Shown here in pieces: positions 33,001-41,530 of a stretch of 64,000 nucleotides of DNA (position 1 is its first letter; every line of letters starts with the position of its first letter). This DNA is from Mycobacteriales bacterium (GTDB lineage Bacteria > Actinomycetota > Actinomycetes > Mycobacteriales > SCTD01), in NCBI GenBank assembly GCA_030697205.1, contig JAUYQP010000025.1, forward strand, positions 1-64,000. The letters run 5' to 3'. Under the pieces are notes generated by a model. That model did not search any database. It was not told the origin of the DNA and saw nothing but the letters and a program-made list of their open reading frames with translations. The position numbers and the translations under genes were made by a program.

Positions 33001-34251
33001 TCAGCGCTCCTGCCCGTAGATCGCGGCGGTGTCCTCGTCGACCTTCTTCACCGTCTCATCGAGAGAGGCCTTGCCCGCGAAGTACTGCGTGAGCAGGTCG
33101 TCCGCGGCCTCCTCCACCTCGTCCTGCCCGGCGACGTTGGGCAGTCGCTTCGTGGTGGTGATCGCGTCGAGGAACACCTGGGCTGCCTTCGGGGCGAGAG
33201 ATGGTGCGAGGAACGCCGGGCTCTCTGCGAGGGCCATCTGCACGGGCACGGTCCGACCGCTCTCGGCGAGGATCGTCGCTCCCTGCCCGAAGACGGCGAA
33301 CCGGGCCAGCTCCGCGGCGAGCGTCGGGCTCTTCGACGCCTTGGCCACGCAGTAGGCGTCGGAGGCCAGCAGCGTCGTGCTGGGGGTCGCCGCGTCCTTG
33401 CGGGGGAGCGGCACGACGTCGAAGGCGAGGCCCTCGGCCTTGCGGAAGGCCGGCACCGAGCGCCGGCTGTCGAAGAAGACGGCGAGCTTGCCCTGCTCGA
33501 ACAGGTCCACCGGCTCGGTCGCGGCGCGAGCGGTCGCGTCCACGCCGTAGTCCTGGAGCGACGCGAGGTAGGCGAGCGCCTCCTTGGCCTGCGGGGTGTC
33601 GAGGGTCGTCGAGGTCGGGGCCGCGGTGTCGTCGACGACCTCGCCGCCGGCGGTCCAGACGAAGGGGGCGCTGTTGCGCAGGCCGACCTCGAAGCCGACC
33701 GCCGCGATCCCCTTGGCGTCGAAGGCCTTCGCGGCCGCCGTCAGGTCGTCCCAGGTCCACGCCGACGTCGGCAGCGCGACGCCCGCCTCGGCGAACAGCG
33801 CGGTGTTGACGTAGGCCACCGTCGAGGACGCGTTGGTCGGCAGGCACGCGGGGGCGCCCTCGTAGGTGAAGGCCTCGACCGGCTGCGGATAGAGCTCGTC
33901 AAGGCCCTCGGTCGAGGGCGGCAGCACGACGCCGCGGTCGACGAAGGACCCCAACCGGCGGTAGTTGAGCAGGAACACGTCGGGCGGCGCCCCGCCGGCG
34001 AAGGACGCGGCCAGCTTGGCGATGTGGTCGCCCTGGCTGGGCACGCCGGTGAAGCTGATCTCGAGGCCCGGCTTGCTCGCGGAGAACGCGTCGAGCAGCG
34101 ACTGCACGGCGCGCAGCTCGCCCTCACCGCCAGCGGCCTGGACGGTGAGCGTCAGCGGCTCGTCGGCCGGGTCGACGGGCTCGTTGCTGCTGCCGCAGCC
34201 GGTCAGCGCGAGGGCTCCGGCGAGCAGGATCGGCAGGACGGGAAGGCGCAC
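33001..34251 (-). CDS. extracellular solute-binding lipoprotein (sugar ABC type)
   Basis: A 416-residue family-1 solute-binding protein: lipobox ALTGC, then the cluster pattern LRAVQSLLDAFSASKPGLEI, SFAGGAPPDVFLLNYRRLGS and the C-terminal FAVFGQGATILAESGRTVPV. These proteins deliver sugars or oligosaccharides to MalFG-like permeases. No permease or ATPase gene of that class lies beside it, so it is an orphan here or uses components elsewhere. GTG 34251 has AGGAG at good spacing. Confidence 0.88.
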   Translation of the reverse strand: MRLPVLPILLAGALALTGCGSSNEPVDPADEPLTLTVQAAGGEGELRAVQSLLDAFSASKPGLEISFTGVPSQGDHIAKLAASFAGGAPPDVFLLNYRRLGSFVDRGVVLPPSTEGLDELYPQPVEAFTYEGAPACLPTNASSTVAYVNTALFAEAGVALPTSAWTWDDLTAAAKAFDAKGIAAVGFEVGLRNSAPFVWTAGGEVVDDTAAPTSTTLDTPQAKEALAYLASLQDYGVDATARAATEPVDLFEQGKLAVFFDSRRSVPAFRKAEGLAFDVVPLPRKDAATPSTTLLASDAYCVAKASKSPTLAAELARFAVFGQGATILAESGRTVPVQMALAESPAFLAPSLAPKAAQVFLDAITTTKRLPNVAGQDEVEEAADDLLTQYFAGKASLDETVKKVDEDTAAIYGQER

Positions 34252-34274
34252 GGGTCAAGCTCCTGGGAGGGCGG

Positions 34275-34871
34275 TCAGGGGCGTGAGGGTAGTCGTCGCC
34301 CGGACAGCAGCGCGGCCGCCACGGAGGCGAACCACACGTCGACGACGCCCAGCCCGAGCCGCTGGCACAGCCCCGCGACCTCAGGCACCGCGACCGAGCA
34401 GACCAGCGCGCCCGCGGACACAGCCGTCACGGCGTACGACGCTGCCGCGGTCGGCCCGCGCAGCCGCGCGCGGGCGAGCAGGGCGGGGCTGACAGCGGTC
34501 GCGACGTAGCCGGAGCCGGCGGCGACGGCGTGGAGCAGGTCTGTCGTCGTACCCCCCTCGAGTGAGAGCGGGGTCAGGGCGACGCCGAGGGTGGCGAGGC
34601 CGCTGAACGCCACCGTGGCGGTGACGGCCCGCGGCCCGCCGGCCCGGCCGAGAGCGCGGGCGAAGACCGGCAGCAGCACGCCGAAGCCGACGAAGCCGGC
34701 GGTCATGAGCGGCCGGGTGTCGGCGCCCTGCTCGGCGAGGCGGCTGATCGTGGTCGAGACCGGGTCGTAGCCGTCGCGGCGCGCGCCGGCCACGGCCCAC
34801 GCGGTGATGAAGGACGCGGGGGCAGCGATGCCGCAGGCGAGCGCGAGCCGGCCCGGCGCGGTGCGCTTCAG
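34275..34871 (-). CDS. DUF998-family membrane protein
   Basis: About 198 residues with six hydrophobic helices; the ACGIAAPASFITAWAVAG first helix, DPVSTTISRLAEQGADTRPL loop and following helices match DUF998. Function unknown. The start is unclear: no ATG, GTG or TTG precedes the first helix, and the frame enters from within the methyltransferase gene through CTG codons at 34871, 34874 and 34877. A CTG start overlapping the upstream TGA is assumed; the next standard codon would remove the first helix. Confidence 0.65.
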   Translation of the reverse strand: MKRTAPGRLALACGIAAPASFITAWAVAGARRDGYDPVSTTISRLAEQGADTRPLMTAGFVGFGVLLPVFARALGRAGGPRAVTATVAFSGLATLGVALTPLSLEGGTTTDLLHAVAAGSGYVATAVSPALLARARLRGPTAAASYAVTAVSAGALVCSVAVPEVAGLCQRLGLGVVDVWFASVAAALLSGRRLPSRP

Positions 34872-36037
34872 CAGCAGCCGCTGTCGGGGGCGCAGGCGGC
34901 GGTCGACATGCCGGCCACCGCGCGGCGCAGGGGAGCGGACGTGCCCGTGGCGGTCGCCGTCGCGGGCGGGGCGCAGGCGAACAGCGGGGCGGTCGCCGGG
35001 TCGACCGGCTCGGCCGGCTCGAGCAGCTCGAAGAACTCGCCGTAGGGCGCGCGGCTGAGGATCTCGAAGGTCTTGGCGCAGACCGCGGTCGGGACGCCGC
35101 GCTCGTAGACGTGCTCGTCGTCGTCGACGACCGCGCTCCACGGGCCCTTGAAGATGACGGCCTGGCCGTGGTCGTAGCAGGGGCCCTGCTTGCCCTTGTA
35201 GGCGACGACGGTCACCGAGCGGAACTCGATGCCCTCGACCGTCTGCCACGGGGCGCTGTCGCGCTTGTCGAGCACGACGCCGTAGAAGCCGGCGTCGAGG
35301 AAGGCCTGCAGGAACGCCTCCTCCTGGAAGGCGCCGGAGATGCAGCCGCTCCACAGGTCGGCGTCGGCGCGCAGGTGCTCGGGCACCTCGACGTCGCTGA
35401 CGATGTCGGAGATGACGGCGCGGCCGCCGCGCTTGAGGACGCGGAAGATCTCCGCGAACAGCGCCGGCTTCTCGTCGTGGGCGACGAGGTTGAGCACGCA
35501 GTTGGACACGACCGCGTCGACGGAGGCGTCGCCGACGAGCGGCTGCTCGAGGCGCTGCGTCGCGACGTGGGCCTCGTAGGCCTGCAGCGACGCGAGGTCG
35601 CTGACCGGGTGGGCGGCGAGGTAGGCCTCGGTGCCCGCGACGTCGAGCCGCATGTCCTGGATCTTGCCCTTGCGGAACTCCACGTTGGAGTAGCCGACGG
35701 CCTCGGCGACCTTGGGCTCGGCGCTGCGGGCCAGGTCGAGCATCTCGTCGGTCATGTCGACGCCGATGACGCGACCCTCGGCGCCGACGACCTGCGAGGC
35801 GATGAAGCAGATCTTGCCGCCGCCGCTGCCGAGGTCGAGGACGGTCTCGCCCGCGAGCAGGTGGGTGCTCGGGTCACCGCAGCCGTAGTCACGGTCGAGC
35901 ACCTCCTGCGGGATGACGGTCAGGAAGCGGGGGTCGTAGTCGACGGGGCAGCACAGCGCCGCCTCGACGGCCTGCGCCCCGGCGCCGTAGCGCTCGGAGA
36001 CAGCCTGCTCGACCTCGGTGTTGGTAGTCAGGGTCAC
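34868..36037 (-). CDS. ArsM-like SAM-dependent methyltransferase
   Basis: A 389-residue class I methyltransferase. The SAM motif is ETVLDLGSGGGKICFIASQV (64-83) followed by GVDMTDEML, as in arsenite methyltransferases. Cysteines suited to As(III) binding occur at 29-30 (ALCCPVDYD), 53 (YGCGDPS), in VVSNCVLNLV and at the C-terminus (SGCC). The GKIQDM segment replaces the usual ArsM pattern. A ~130-residue C-terminal extension follows. GTG 36037 has AGAAGGAA upstream, 15 bp after the radical SAM gene, so the two form one operon. Arsenic methylation, or methylation of another soft element or metabolite, is inferred. Confidence 0.8.
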   Translation of the reverse strand: MTLTTNTEVEQAVSERYGAGAQAVEAALCCPVDYDPRFLTVIPQEVLDRDYGCGDPSTHLLAGETVLDLGSGGGKICFIASQVVGAEGRVIGVDMTDEMLDLARSAEPKVAEAVGYSNVEFRKGKIQDMRLDVAGTEAYLAAHPVSDLASLQAYEAHVATQRLEQPLVGDASVDAVVSNCVLNLVAHDEKPALFAEIFRVLKRGGRAVISDIVSDVEVPEHLRADADLWSGCISGAFQEEAFLQAFLDAGFYGVVLDKRDSAPWQTVEGIEFRSVTVVAYKGKQGPCYDHGQAVIFKGPWSAVVDDDEHVYERGVPTAVCAKTFEILSRAPYGEFFELLEPAEPVDPATAPLFACAPPATATATGTSAPLRRAVAGMSTAACAPDSGCC

Positions 36038-36052
36038 GGACGTTCCTTCTCT

Positions 36053-37747
36053 TCAGACGGCGCAGTTGTAGACGAGCGGGAGGGATCCGTCGTTGCGACG
36101 GAGGACGAGGAAGCGCTCCACGGCGAGCCGCTTGGCCTCGGCCAGCGGCACCCACTCGTCGACCGAGGGGTGCCGGGCGAGCAGCATGTCCGGGCTGGTG
36201 CCGACGTCGGCACCAGCCGGGTGCCAGTGGACGCCGTCGGCGGTGACGGCGAGCTCGGGCACGGTGTTGGTGTCGGCGATCTCGGCACCCGTGGTGGACA
36301 CGCCACGGGCGACGAGCGGCCGGACCGCGAAGTCCTTGCCGGTGATGCCCATGTCGGCGAGCAGCGCGCGCAGCGGCTCGACCTCGTGCTCGTTGTCGGG
36401 CGTGGACGTCATGCCGACCCGCACGGGCAGGCCGAGGTCCTTGGCGAGGCGCAGCCCGTCCATGGCCTTCTGCCAGGACCCCTCGCCCCGGTTGACGTCG
36501 TGACCCGCAGGCGACGCGGCGTCGATGGACGTCTGCAGCACCAGACGCTCGCGACCGGCGAGGCGCTTGAGCTGCTCGAGGCGGTAGCCCTGGTAGAGCA
36601 TGCCGTTGGTGAGCAGCACGACGTCGAGCTGCTCGGTCGCGTAGAGGACCATGTCGACGATGTCGGGCTCGAGGAAGGGCTCGCCACCGGTCATGTAGAC
36701 CTCGGTGAAGCCCTCGGCGACGGCCTCGTCGACGAGCATCTTCACCCGCTCCAGCGACACCGACCGGCGCCGGGCCTGCGGGCTGCTCGCCACGCTGCAG
36801 TAGGAGCAGGCGAGGTTGCAGTGGAAGTTGGTGTAGAGCCACAGACGCGGCGGGAACAGCGCCGAGCCGAACAGCGGCACCACCGGCAGGCCGTCGTCGA
36901 CGACTTCGGGCGCGTCGGCCCAGCTGACCTGCTCCTGGTCGAAGGAGTCCGGCAGCGCCGAGCGGTAGAGCTGGTAGCGGCCACGTGACCGCTCGGCAGG
37001 CGGGACGACCTCGAGGCAGGTGGTCCACCAGCCGGTCTCGACGGTCTCGACGAAGGCCTCGGGCAGGCCGCCGGCGCGCATCGACGCGGCCTGGGCCTCC
37101 CAGTCGTACTCCAGCGGGACCAGCTCGGCGGTGGCCTTGCCGTCCTCGAGGTCGACCAGGGCGTACCAGACGTGGCGGCCACCGTCGTTGGCCGGCCGGC
37201 CCAGCACGCCGACGTTGACGACGAGGGTGTCGCCGACCTGCTTCTGCCACGGCAGCCCGGAGTGGGTGCACATGACGAGGTCCGCGCCGGACTCCTGCAC
37301 GCGCAGCGTGTGCTGCAGGTCGTCGAGCGACTCCCACCAGAAGTCGTTGAGGGCCAGCGTCGAGCCGTGGACCAGGTGGATCGACACGCCGTCGACCTCG
37401 AGCCGGCGCTCGGTGTCGAGGGTCGTCATCCACTGCGCGTAGTCGCGGCTGGTGTGGGCGAGGGTGTAGTCGTACATCAGCTGCGCGAACTCGTTGTCGC
37501 GCGGGTCGGTGTAGCCGCAGCCGCACTCGGTGTCGCCGCGGCCGATCGCGACGTCGTAGTTGCCGGCGATGCACTCGATGCCCTCGTCGAGCAGGATCGG
37601 CCAGACCGCGTCGGGCTCGGCGCCGTAGCCCCCGAGGTCGCCGAGGTTGAACAGCCGCTCGGCGCCGCGGGCGCGGGCATCGGCGACGAAGGCGCGCAGC
37701 GCGTAGGGGTTGGAGTAGACACCACCGCTGACGGCGATCCGGGTCAT
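36053..37747 (-). CDS. metallophosphoesterase-like domain fused to radical SAM enzyme
   Basis: A 564-residue two-domain protein. Residues 1-250 follow a calcineurin-like phosphoesterase: FNLGDLGGYG, AGNYD, LVHGST, CTHSGLPW and VNVGVLGRP match the family motifs, but the first metal motif is SGGVYSN instead of D-x-H-x-N and GNHD is GNYD, so metal binding is altered. Residues about 300-500 are a radical SAM domain with the cluster motif Cys310-x3-Cys314-x2-Cys317 (FHCNLACSYC) and MTGGEPFLEP. The junction has GWWTTCLEVVPP. It is coupled to an ArsM-like methyltransferase. Probable role: building a modified, perhaps arsenic-containing, metabolite. Confidence 0.85.
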   Translation of the reverse strand: MTRIAVSGGVYSNPYALRAFVADARARGAERLFNLGDLGGYGAEPDAVWPILLDEGIECIAGNYDVAIGRGDTECGCGYTDPRDNEFAQLMYDYTLAHTSRDYAQWMTTLDTERRLEVDGVSIHLVHGSTLALNDFWWESLDDLQHTLRVQESGADLVMCTHSGLPWQKQVGDTLVVNVGVLGRPANDGGRHVWYALVDLEDGKATAELVPLEYDWEAQAASMRAGGLPEAFVETVETGWWTTCLEVVPPAERSRGRYQLYRSALPDSFDQEQVSWADAPEVVDDGLPVVPLFGSALFPPRLWLYTNFHCNLACSYCSVASSPQARRRSVSLERVKMLVDEAVAEGFTEVYMTGGEPFLEPDIVDMVLYATEQLDVVLLTNGMLYQGYRLEQLKRLAGRERLVLQTSIDAASPAGHDVNRGEGSWQKAMDGLRLAKDLGLPVRVGMTSTPDNEHEVEPLRALLADMGITGKDFAVRPLVARGVSTTGAEIADTNTVPELAVTADGVHWHPAGADVGTSPDMLLARHPSVDEWVPLAEAKRLAVERFLVLRRNDGSLPLVYNCAV

Positions 37748-37814
37748 GCGGTGCTGCTCTCCCCACTCAGGCGGGCCATCAAGGCCCCTTGATCGTGCCA
37801 CGTCGCGGCGGCGA

Positions 37815-39221
37815 TCAGTCGGCCAGCCGGGTGACGACGTGCTTGACCCGGGTGTAGTCACGCAGGGAGTACGCCGACAGGTCGCTGCCCCAGCCGCTGC
37901 TCGCGTAGCCGCCGTGCGGCATCTCCGTCGCGAGGACGGAGTGGCAGTTGACCCACACGGCCCCGAAGTCGAGCGCGGCGGCGCAGCGGTGGGCGCGGGC
38001 GGTCGAGGTCGTCCAGACGCTCGCGGCCAGGCCGTAGGGGGTGTCGTTGGCGACCCGCAGGGCGCTCTCCTCGTCGTCGACGGCCGTCACCGTCACGACC
38101 GGGCCGAAGACCTCCACCTGGGCGAGCTCGTCGTCGGGACGGACCCCGGCGATGACGGTCGGGGCGAAGTAGTAGCCGGTGCCGGGCAGCGGCTGGCCGC
38201 CCGCGACGAGGGAGGAGTGCGGGCCGCGGCGGTCGACCAGGCCGCTCACCCGCGCGAGCTGGTCGGCGTTGTTGAGCGCCCCGACGTAGCCCTCCGGCCC
38301 GACCGGCAGGGCCCGCGCCTCGGCGGCCAGCCGGCGTACGAGCTCGTCGTGGACGCCACGGGTGACCAGCACCTTGGTCGCGGCGGTGCAGGACTGGCCG
38401 GCGTTGTAGTAGCCGATGTCGCGCAGGCCCGCGACCGTGACGTCGAGGTCGGCGTCGTCGAAGACGAGCACAGGGGCCTTGCCGCCGAGCTCGAGGTGCA
38501 GCCGCTTGAGGCCGCCGGCCGCGGCCGCCATGACCTCGCGGCCGGCGCGCACCGAGCCGGTCAGGGCCACCATCGCGGGGACAGGGTGCTCGACCATCAG
38601 CTGTCCGGTGCCGCGGTCGCCGCAGACGACGTTGAGGACGCCGGGCGGCAGGTGCTCGGCGGCGATCTCGGCGAGCATCAGCGGGGTGACCGGGGTGGTC
38701 TCCGCCGACTTCAGCACGACGGTGTTGCCGGCCGCGACGGCCGGCGCCCACTTCCAGGTCGCCATCATCAGCGGGTAGTTCCACGGGGTGATCTGGGCGA
38801 TCACGCCGAGCGGCTCACGGCGCAGCACGGAGGTGTGGCCTTCGGCGTACTCCCCGGCGGCGAGGCCGTCCGGGACGCGGCTCGCCCCGGCGCTGAAGCG
38901 GATGACGTCGACGATGTGGGGAACCTCGGCGCGCATCTGCGCGACCGGCTTGCCGGTGTTGCGGCACTCGGCCTCGACGAGCTCCTCGGTGCGGGCCTCG
39001 AGCGCGTCGGCGAGGCGGAGCAGCGCGAGCGACCGGGCGGCGGGGGTCGTGCGCTTCCAGCCGGGGAAGGCCGCGGCCGCGCTCGCGAAGGCCTCGTCGA
39101 GGTCCTCCTGGCCGGCGACCGGCGCGTCGTCGTAGGGGAGCCCGTCGGAGGGGTCGACGACGCGGGTCGTCAGGTCCGAGCGCGGCGCCTGCCGGGCCCC
39201 GTCGTAGAAGTGGTGCAGCAC
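37815..39221 (-). CDS. aldehyde dehydrogenase (aminobutyraldehyde/betaine aldehyde type)
   Basis: A 468-residue NAD(P)-dependent aldehyde dehydrogenase. Motifs: ITPWNYPLMMATWKWAPAVA, catalytic Glu in LHLELGGKAP, and catalytic Cys in YNAGQSCTAATKV; EVFGPVVTV closes the cofactor site. Sequence style is that of gamma-aminobutyraldehyde or betaine aldehyde dehydrogenases. GTG 39221 lies one base past the stop of the upstream AMP-ligase gene, so both are in one operon. Together they could oxidise an aldehyde and activate the acid; the substrate is unknown. Confidence 0.92.
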   Translation of the reverse strand: MLHHFYDGARQAPRSDLTTRVVDPSDGLPYDDAPVAGQEDLDEAFASAAAAFPGWKRTTPAARSLALLRLADALEARTEELVEAECRNTGKPVAQMRAEVPHIVDVIRFSAGASRVPDGLAAGEYAEGHTSVLRREPLGVIAQITPWNYPLMMATWKWAPAVAAGNTVVLKSAETTPVTPLMLAEIAAEHLPPGVLNVVCGDRGTGQLMVEHPVPAMVALTGSVRAGREVMAAAAGGLKRLHLELGGKAPVLVFDDADLDVTVAGLRDIGYYNAGQSCTAATKVLVTRGVHDELVRRLAAEARALPVGPEGYVGALNNADQLARVSGLVDRRGPHSSLVAGGQPLPGTGYYFAPTVIAGVRPDDELAQVEVFGPVVTVTAVDDEESALRVANDTPYGLAASVWTTSTARAHRCAAALDFGAVWVNCHSVLATEMPHGGYASSGWGSDLSAYSLRDYTRVKHVVTRLAD

Positions 39222-39222
39222 G

Positions 39223-40791
39223 TCACGAGGTTAGGCGAGCGCGCAGGGACTGCTTGTCGGTCTTGCCGACGGCGTTGCGGGGCAGCGCGTCGACGAGCTC
39301 GACGACCTTGGGTGCGGCGTAGTCGGCCATCCCCTCCCGCACCCAGGCCCGCACCTCGGCGGCGGTCAGCGGACCGGCCGCCACCACGAACGCCGCGACC
39401 GCCTCACCGCCGAGTGCGTCCGGGACCCCCACGACCGCGGCGTCGTCGATCGCCGGGTGTCGGCGCAGCAGCTCCTCGACCTCCGCGCTGAAGACCTTCG
39501 TGCCGCCCCGGTTGATCATGTCTTTGGTGCGGTCGAGCACGTAGACGTGGCCGTCGGCGTCGAGCCGCGCGACGTCACCGGTGTCGAACCACCCGTCGAC
39601 GATCGCGGCCGCCGTCGCCTCGGGGTCGCGGCCGTAGCCGGTCGTCACCAGCGACCCGCGCAGCCACAGCTGTCCCGGCTCGCCGGCCGGCAGGACGCGG
39701 CCGTCGTCGTCGCGGACCTCCGCCTCCATGCAGGGCAGCGTCCGCCCGACCGAGCCGGGGTGCGCGCGCACGACGTCGTCGGTCGCGATGCAGCCGGGGG
39801 AGTGCGTCTCGGACAGCCCGTAGACGTCGTGCAGCCGCACCCTGGGCAGTCGCGCCCGCAGCTCGTCGACGAGGTCGGTCGGGAACGGCGCACCGCCCGC
39901 GGCGAGGCGCGTGAGCGACGGCAGGTCGCGGAAGGCCTCGACCCGCAGGCACAGCCGCCACCACGACGGCACGGCGTAGGCCCAGGACACCCGGTGCTCG
40001 CGCAGCAGGGCGACGTAGTCGCGCGGGGACTGGGTGTCGACGAGCACGCAGCTCGCGCCGGCCAGCATCGCCGGCAGCACGTGGGCGTGCATCGCCGAGA
40101 TGTAGTACATCGGGAACAGCACGGCCGTCACGTCGTCGGGCCCGAGCTGCAGCACCCGCTGGTAGCTCATCGCCGAGTGCACCGACGCGCGGTGGACGAC
40201 CTGGCTGGCCTTCGGCCGACCGGTCGTCCCCGAGGTGAAGACCACGGCGTACGTCGAGGACTCCTTGGGCTGGTCAGTCCTGTCGTAGGACCAGGGCTGC
40301 GGGTCGGCCTCGCGCAGCACCTCGGCCAGTGGGAGCGCGCCGGGCAGCGGGAAGCGAGGCTCGGCCAGCACCAGCCGGACCTGCATGTGCTCGACCATGT
40401 AGTCCCACTGCGGCGGGGCGAGCCGGGTGTTGAGCCCGACCATCACCAGCTCGGCGCGGGCGCACGCGAAGAGCAGGGTCGCGAGGTCGAGGGAGTTGCC
40501 GGCGGCGACCGCGACGGCGTCGCCGGGCACGAGCCCGCGGGCCAGCAGCGCGGCGGCCGCGGTCTCGACCCGGTCGGCGAAGGCGGCGTAGGAGACGACC
40601 TCGTCACCGTCGACGAAGGCGGTCCGGTCCGGCCAGCGGCGGACCGCCCGGTCGAGCACGTCGAGGACGGTGGCCGGCCGGCGCGCGTAGGACAGCGCCG
40701 GCGCCCCGAGCCAGGTCTCGACGACGACCGGGTCCCCCGGCCGGTCGTCGACGTCGTGGAGGACGAGGCCGTCCGTGTCTGGCGCTTGCAT
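39223..40791 (-). CDS. AMP-dependent acyl-CoA synthetase/ligase
   Basis: A 522-residue ANL-superfamily enzyme. The AMP-binding P-loop is VVFTSGTTGRPKASQ, followed by YGLSETHSPG (A5 motif), GWFDTGDVARLDADG (A7) and LDRTKDMINRGG (A8 hinge), and the catalytic Lys in LPRNAVGKTDKQ. It activates a carboxylic acid as an adenylate and transfers it, most likely to CoA. It begins at ATG 40791 and is cotranscribed with the aldehyde dehydrogenase. A TA operon is divergent 62 bp away. Confidence 0.92.
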   Translation of the reverse strand: MQAPDTDGLVLHDVDDRPGDPVVVETWLGAPALSYARRPATVLDVLDRAVRRWPDRTAFVDGDEVVSYAAFADRVETAAAALLARGLVPGDAVAVAAGNSLDLATLLFACARAELVMVGLNTRLAPPQWDYMVEHMQVRLVLAEPRFPLPGALPLAEVLREADPQPWSYDRTDQPKESSTYAVVFTSGTTGRPKASQVVHRASVHSAMSYQRVLQLGPDDVTAVLFPMYYISAMHAHVLPAMLAGASCVLVDTQSPRDYVALLREHRVSWAYAVPSWWRLCLRVEAFRDLPSLTRLAAGGAPFPTDLVDELRARLPRVRLHDVYGLSETHSPGCIATDDVVRAHPGSVGRTLPCMEAEVRDDDGRVLPAGEPGQLWLRGSLVTTGYGRDPEATAAAIVDGWFDTGDVARLDADGHVYVLDRTKDMINRGGTKVFSAEVEELLRRHPAIDDAAVVGVPDALGGEAVAAFVVAAGPLTAAEVRAWVREGMADYAAPKVVELVDALPRNAVGKTDKQSLRARLTS

Positions 40792-40812
40792 GACGGCATC
40801 GTGCAGCAGGCA

Positions 40813-40851
40813 GGCATTGCCAGGGCATTGCCCTACGTCGTACCCTACGTC
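40813..40851 (+). promoter_or_regulatory. tandem-repeat operator and promoter of the second toxin-antitoxin operon
   Basis: GGCATTGCC appears at 40813-40821 and 40824-40832 (11-bp period), and CCCTACGTC at 40831-40839 and 40843-40851 (12-bp period). A TACCCT box (40841-40846) lies 6 nt before GTG 40853. The repeats are likely binding sites for the ribbon-helix-helix antitoxin encoded next. Confidence 0.55.
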
Positions 40852-40852
40852 C

Positions 40853-41080
40853 GTGACCGTGAAGACGAGCGTCTACCTCGATGACCGTGACAAGGCTGCG
40901 CTCGCGCGTCTTGCCCAGTCCTCGGGCACCAGCGAGGCCGAGCTGCTCCGTCGTGGGGTCCGGCTCGTCCTCGAGCAGGCAGCCGCGCCGCGCCCACACC
41001 TCGCACTGGGCGCCAGCACCGACGGCAGGTCCGCTGCCGACAGCGACGATCTGCTCGCCCTTCACGGCTTCGGGGAGTGA
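40853..41080 (+). CDS. vapB: ribbon-helix-helix antitoxin (VapB)
   Basis: A 75-residue protein with an N-terminal ribbon-helix-helix: VKTSVYLDDRDKAALARLAQ, then SGTSEAELLRRGVRLVLEQ. The C-terminal tail is acidic (SAADSDDLLALHGFGE), as in toxin-neutralising arms. GTG 40853 is chosen with a TACCCT box 6 nt upstream; GTG 40859 is an alternative. It overlaps the toxin start (GTGA). It should autorepress via the tandem repeats upstream. Confidence 0.88.
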   Translation: MTVKTSVYLDDRDKAALARLAQSSGTSEAELLRRGVRLVLEQAAAPRPHLALGASTDGRSAADSDDLLALHGFGE

Positions 41081-41502
41081 GCCCGCTCGTCTGCGACACG
41101 AGCGGGATCCTCGCGGCGCTCGACACCGCCGACCCGGCGCACGAGCCGTGCCGGGCCGTGCTCCAGACGTGGTCGGGCGCGCTCGTGCTAAGCCCCTTGG
41201 TGCTCGCCGAGCTGGACTTTCTCGTCCGGGCGCGGCTGGGAGCCGACGTGGCGCGTCGCGTCGCCGACGACGTCGCTGCGGGTGCCTACCGGCTCGAGGC
41301 ACTCGGTGCCGAGGACGTCGCGCGCTGTGTCGCGGTGGACCGCTCGCACCGCGACCTGGGCGTCGGCCTCGCAGACGCGAGTGTCGTGGTGCTGGCTGAG
41401 CGGGTCGCGACCAACGCGCTGCTGACCCTCGACGAGCGGCATTTCCGGGTGCTGCGCCCGTTAGGCGGGGGGTCGTTCCGACTGCTTCCCGCTGATGCGT
41501 GA
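41077..41502 (+). CDS. vapC: PIN-domain ribonuclease toxin (VapC)
   Basis: A 141-residue PIN domain of a different subgroup from the one at 19161. Acidic active-site residues: Asp in LVCDTSGILAALD, Glu in VLAELDFLVRAR, Asp in VGLADASVVVLAE and the pair in LLTLDERHFRV. GTG start overlaps the antitoxin stop. It is expected to be an RNase restrained by the RHH antitoxin. Confidence 0.9.
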   Translation: MSPLVCDTSGILAALDTADPAHEPCRAVLQTWSGALVLSPLVLAELDFLVRARLGADVARRVADDVAAGAYRLEALGAEDVARCVAVDRSHRDLGVGLADASVVVLAERVATNALLTLDERHFRVLRPLGGGSFRLLPADA

Positions 41503-41530
41503 CCCTCGAGCGCAGTCTCGCCTGGTCGCG

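Noticed and set aside
35111-36988. 625-codon rightward frame opposite the ArsM-like and radical SAM genes
   Set aside because: Val/Gly/Asp-rich mirror of the coding strand with no motif.
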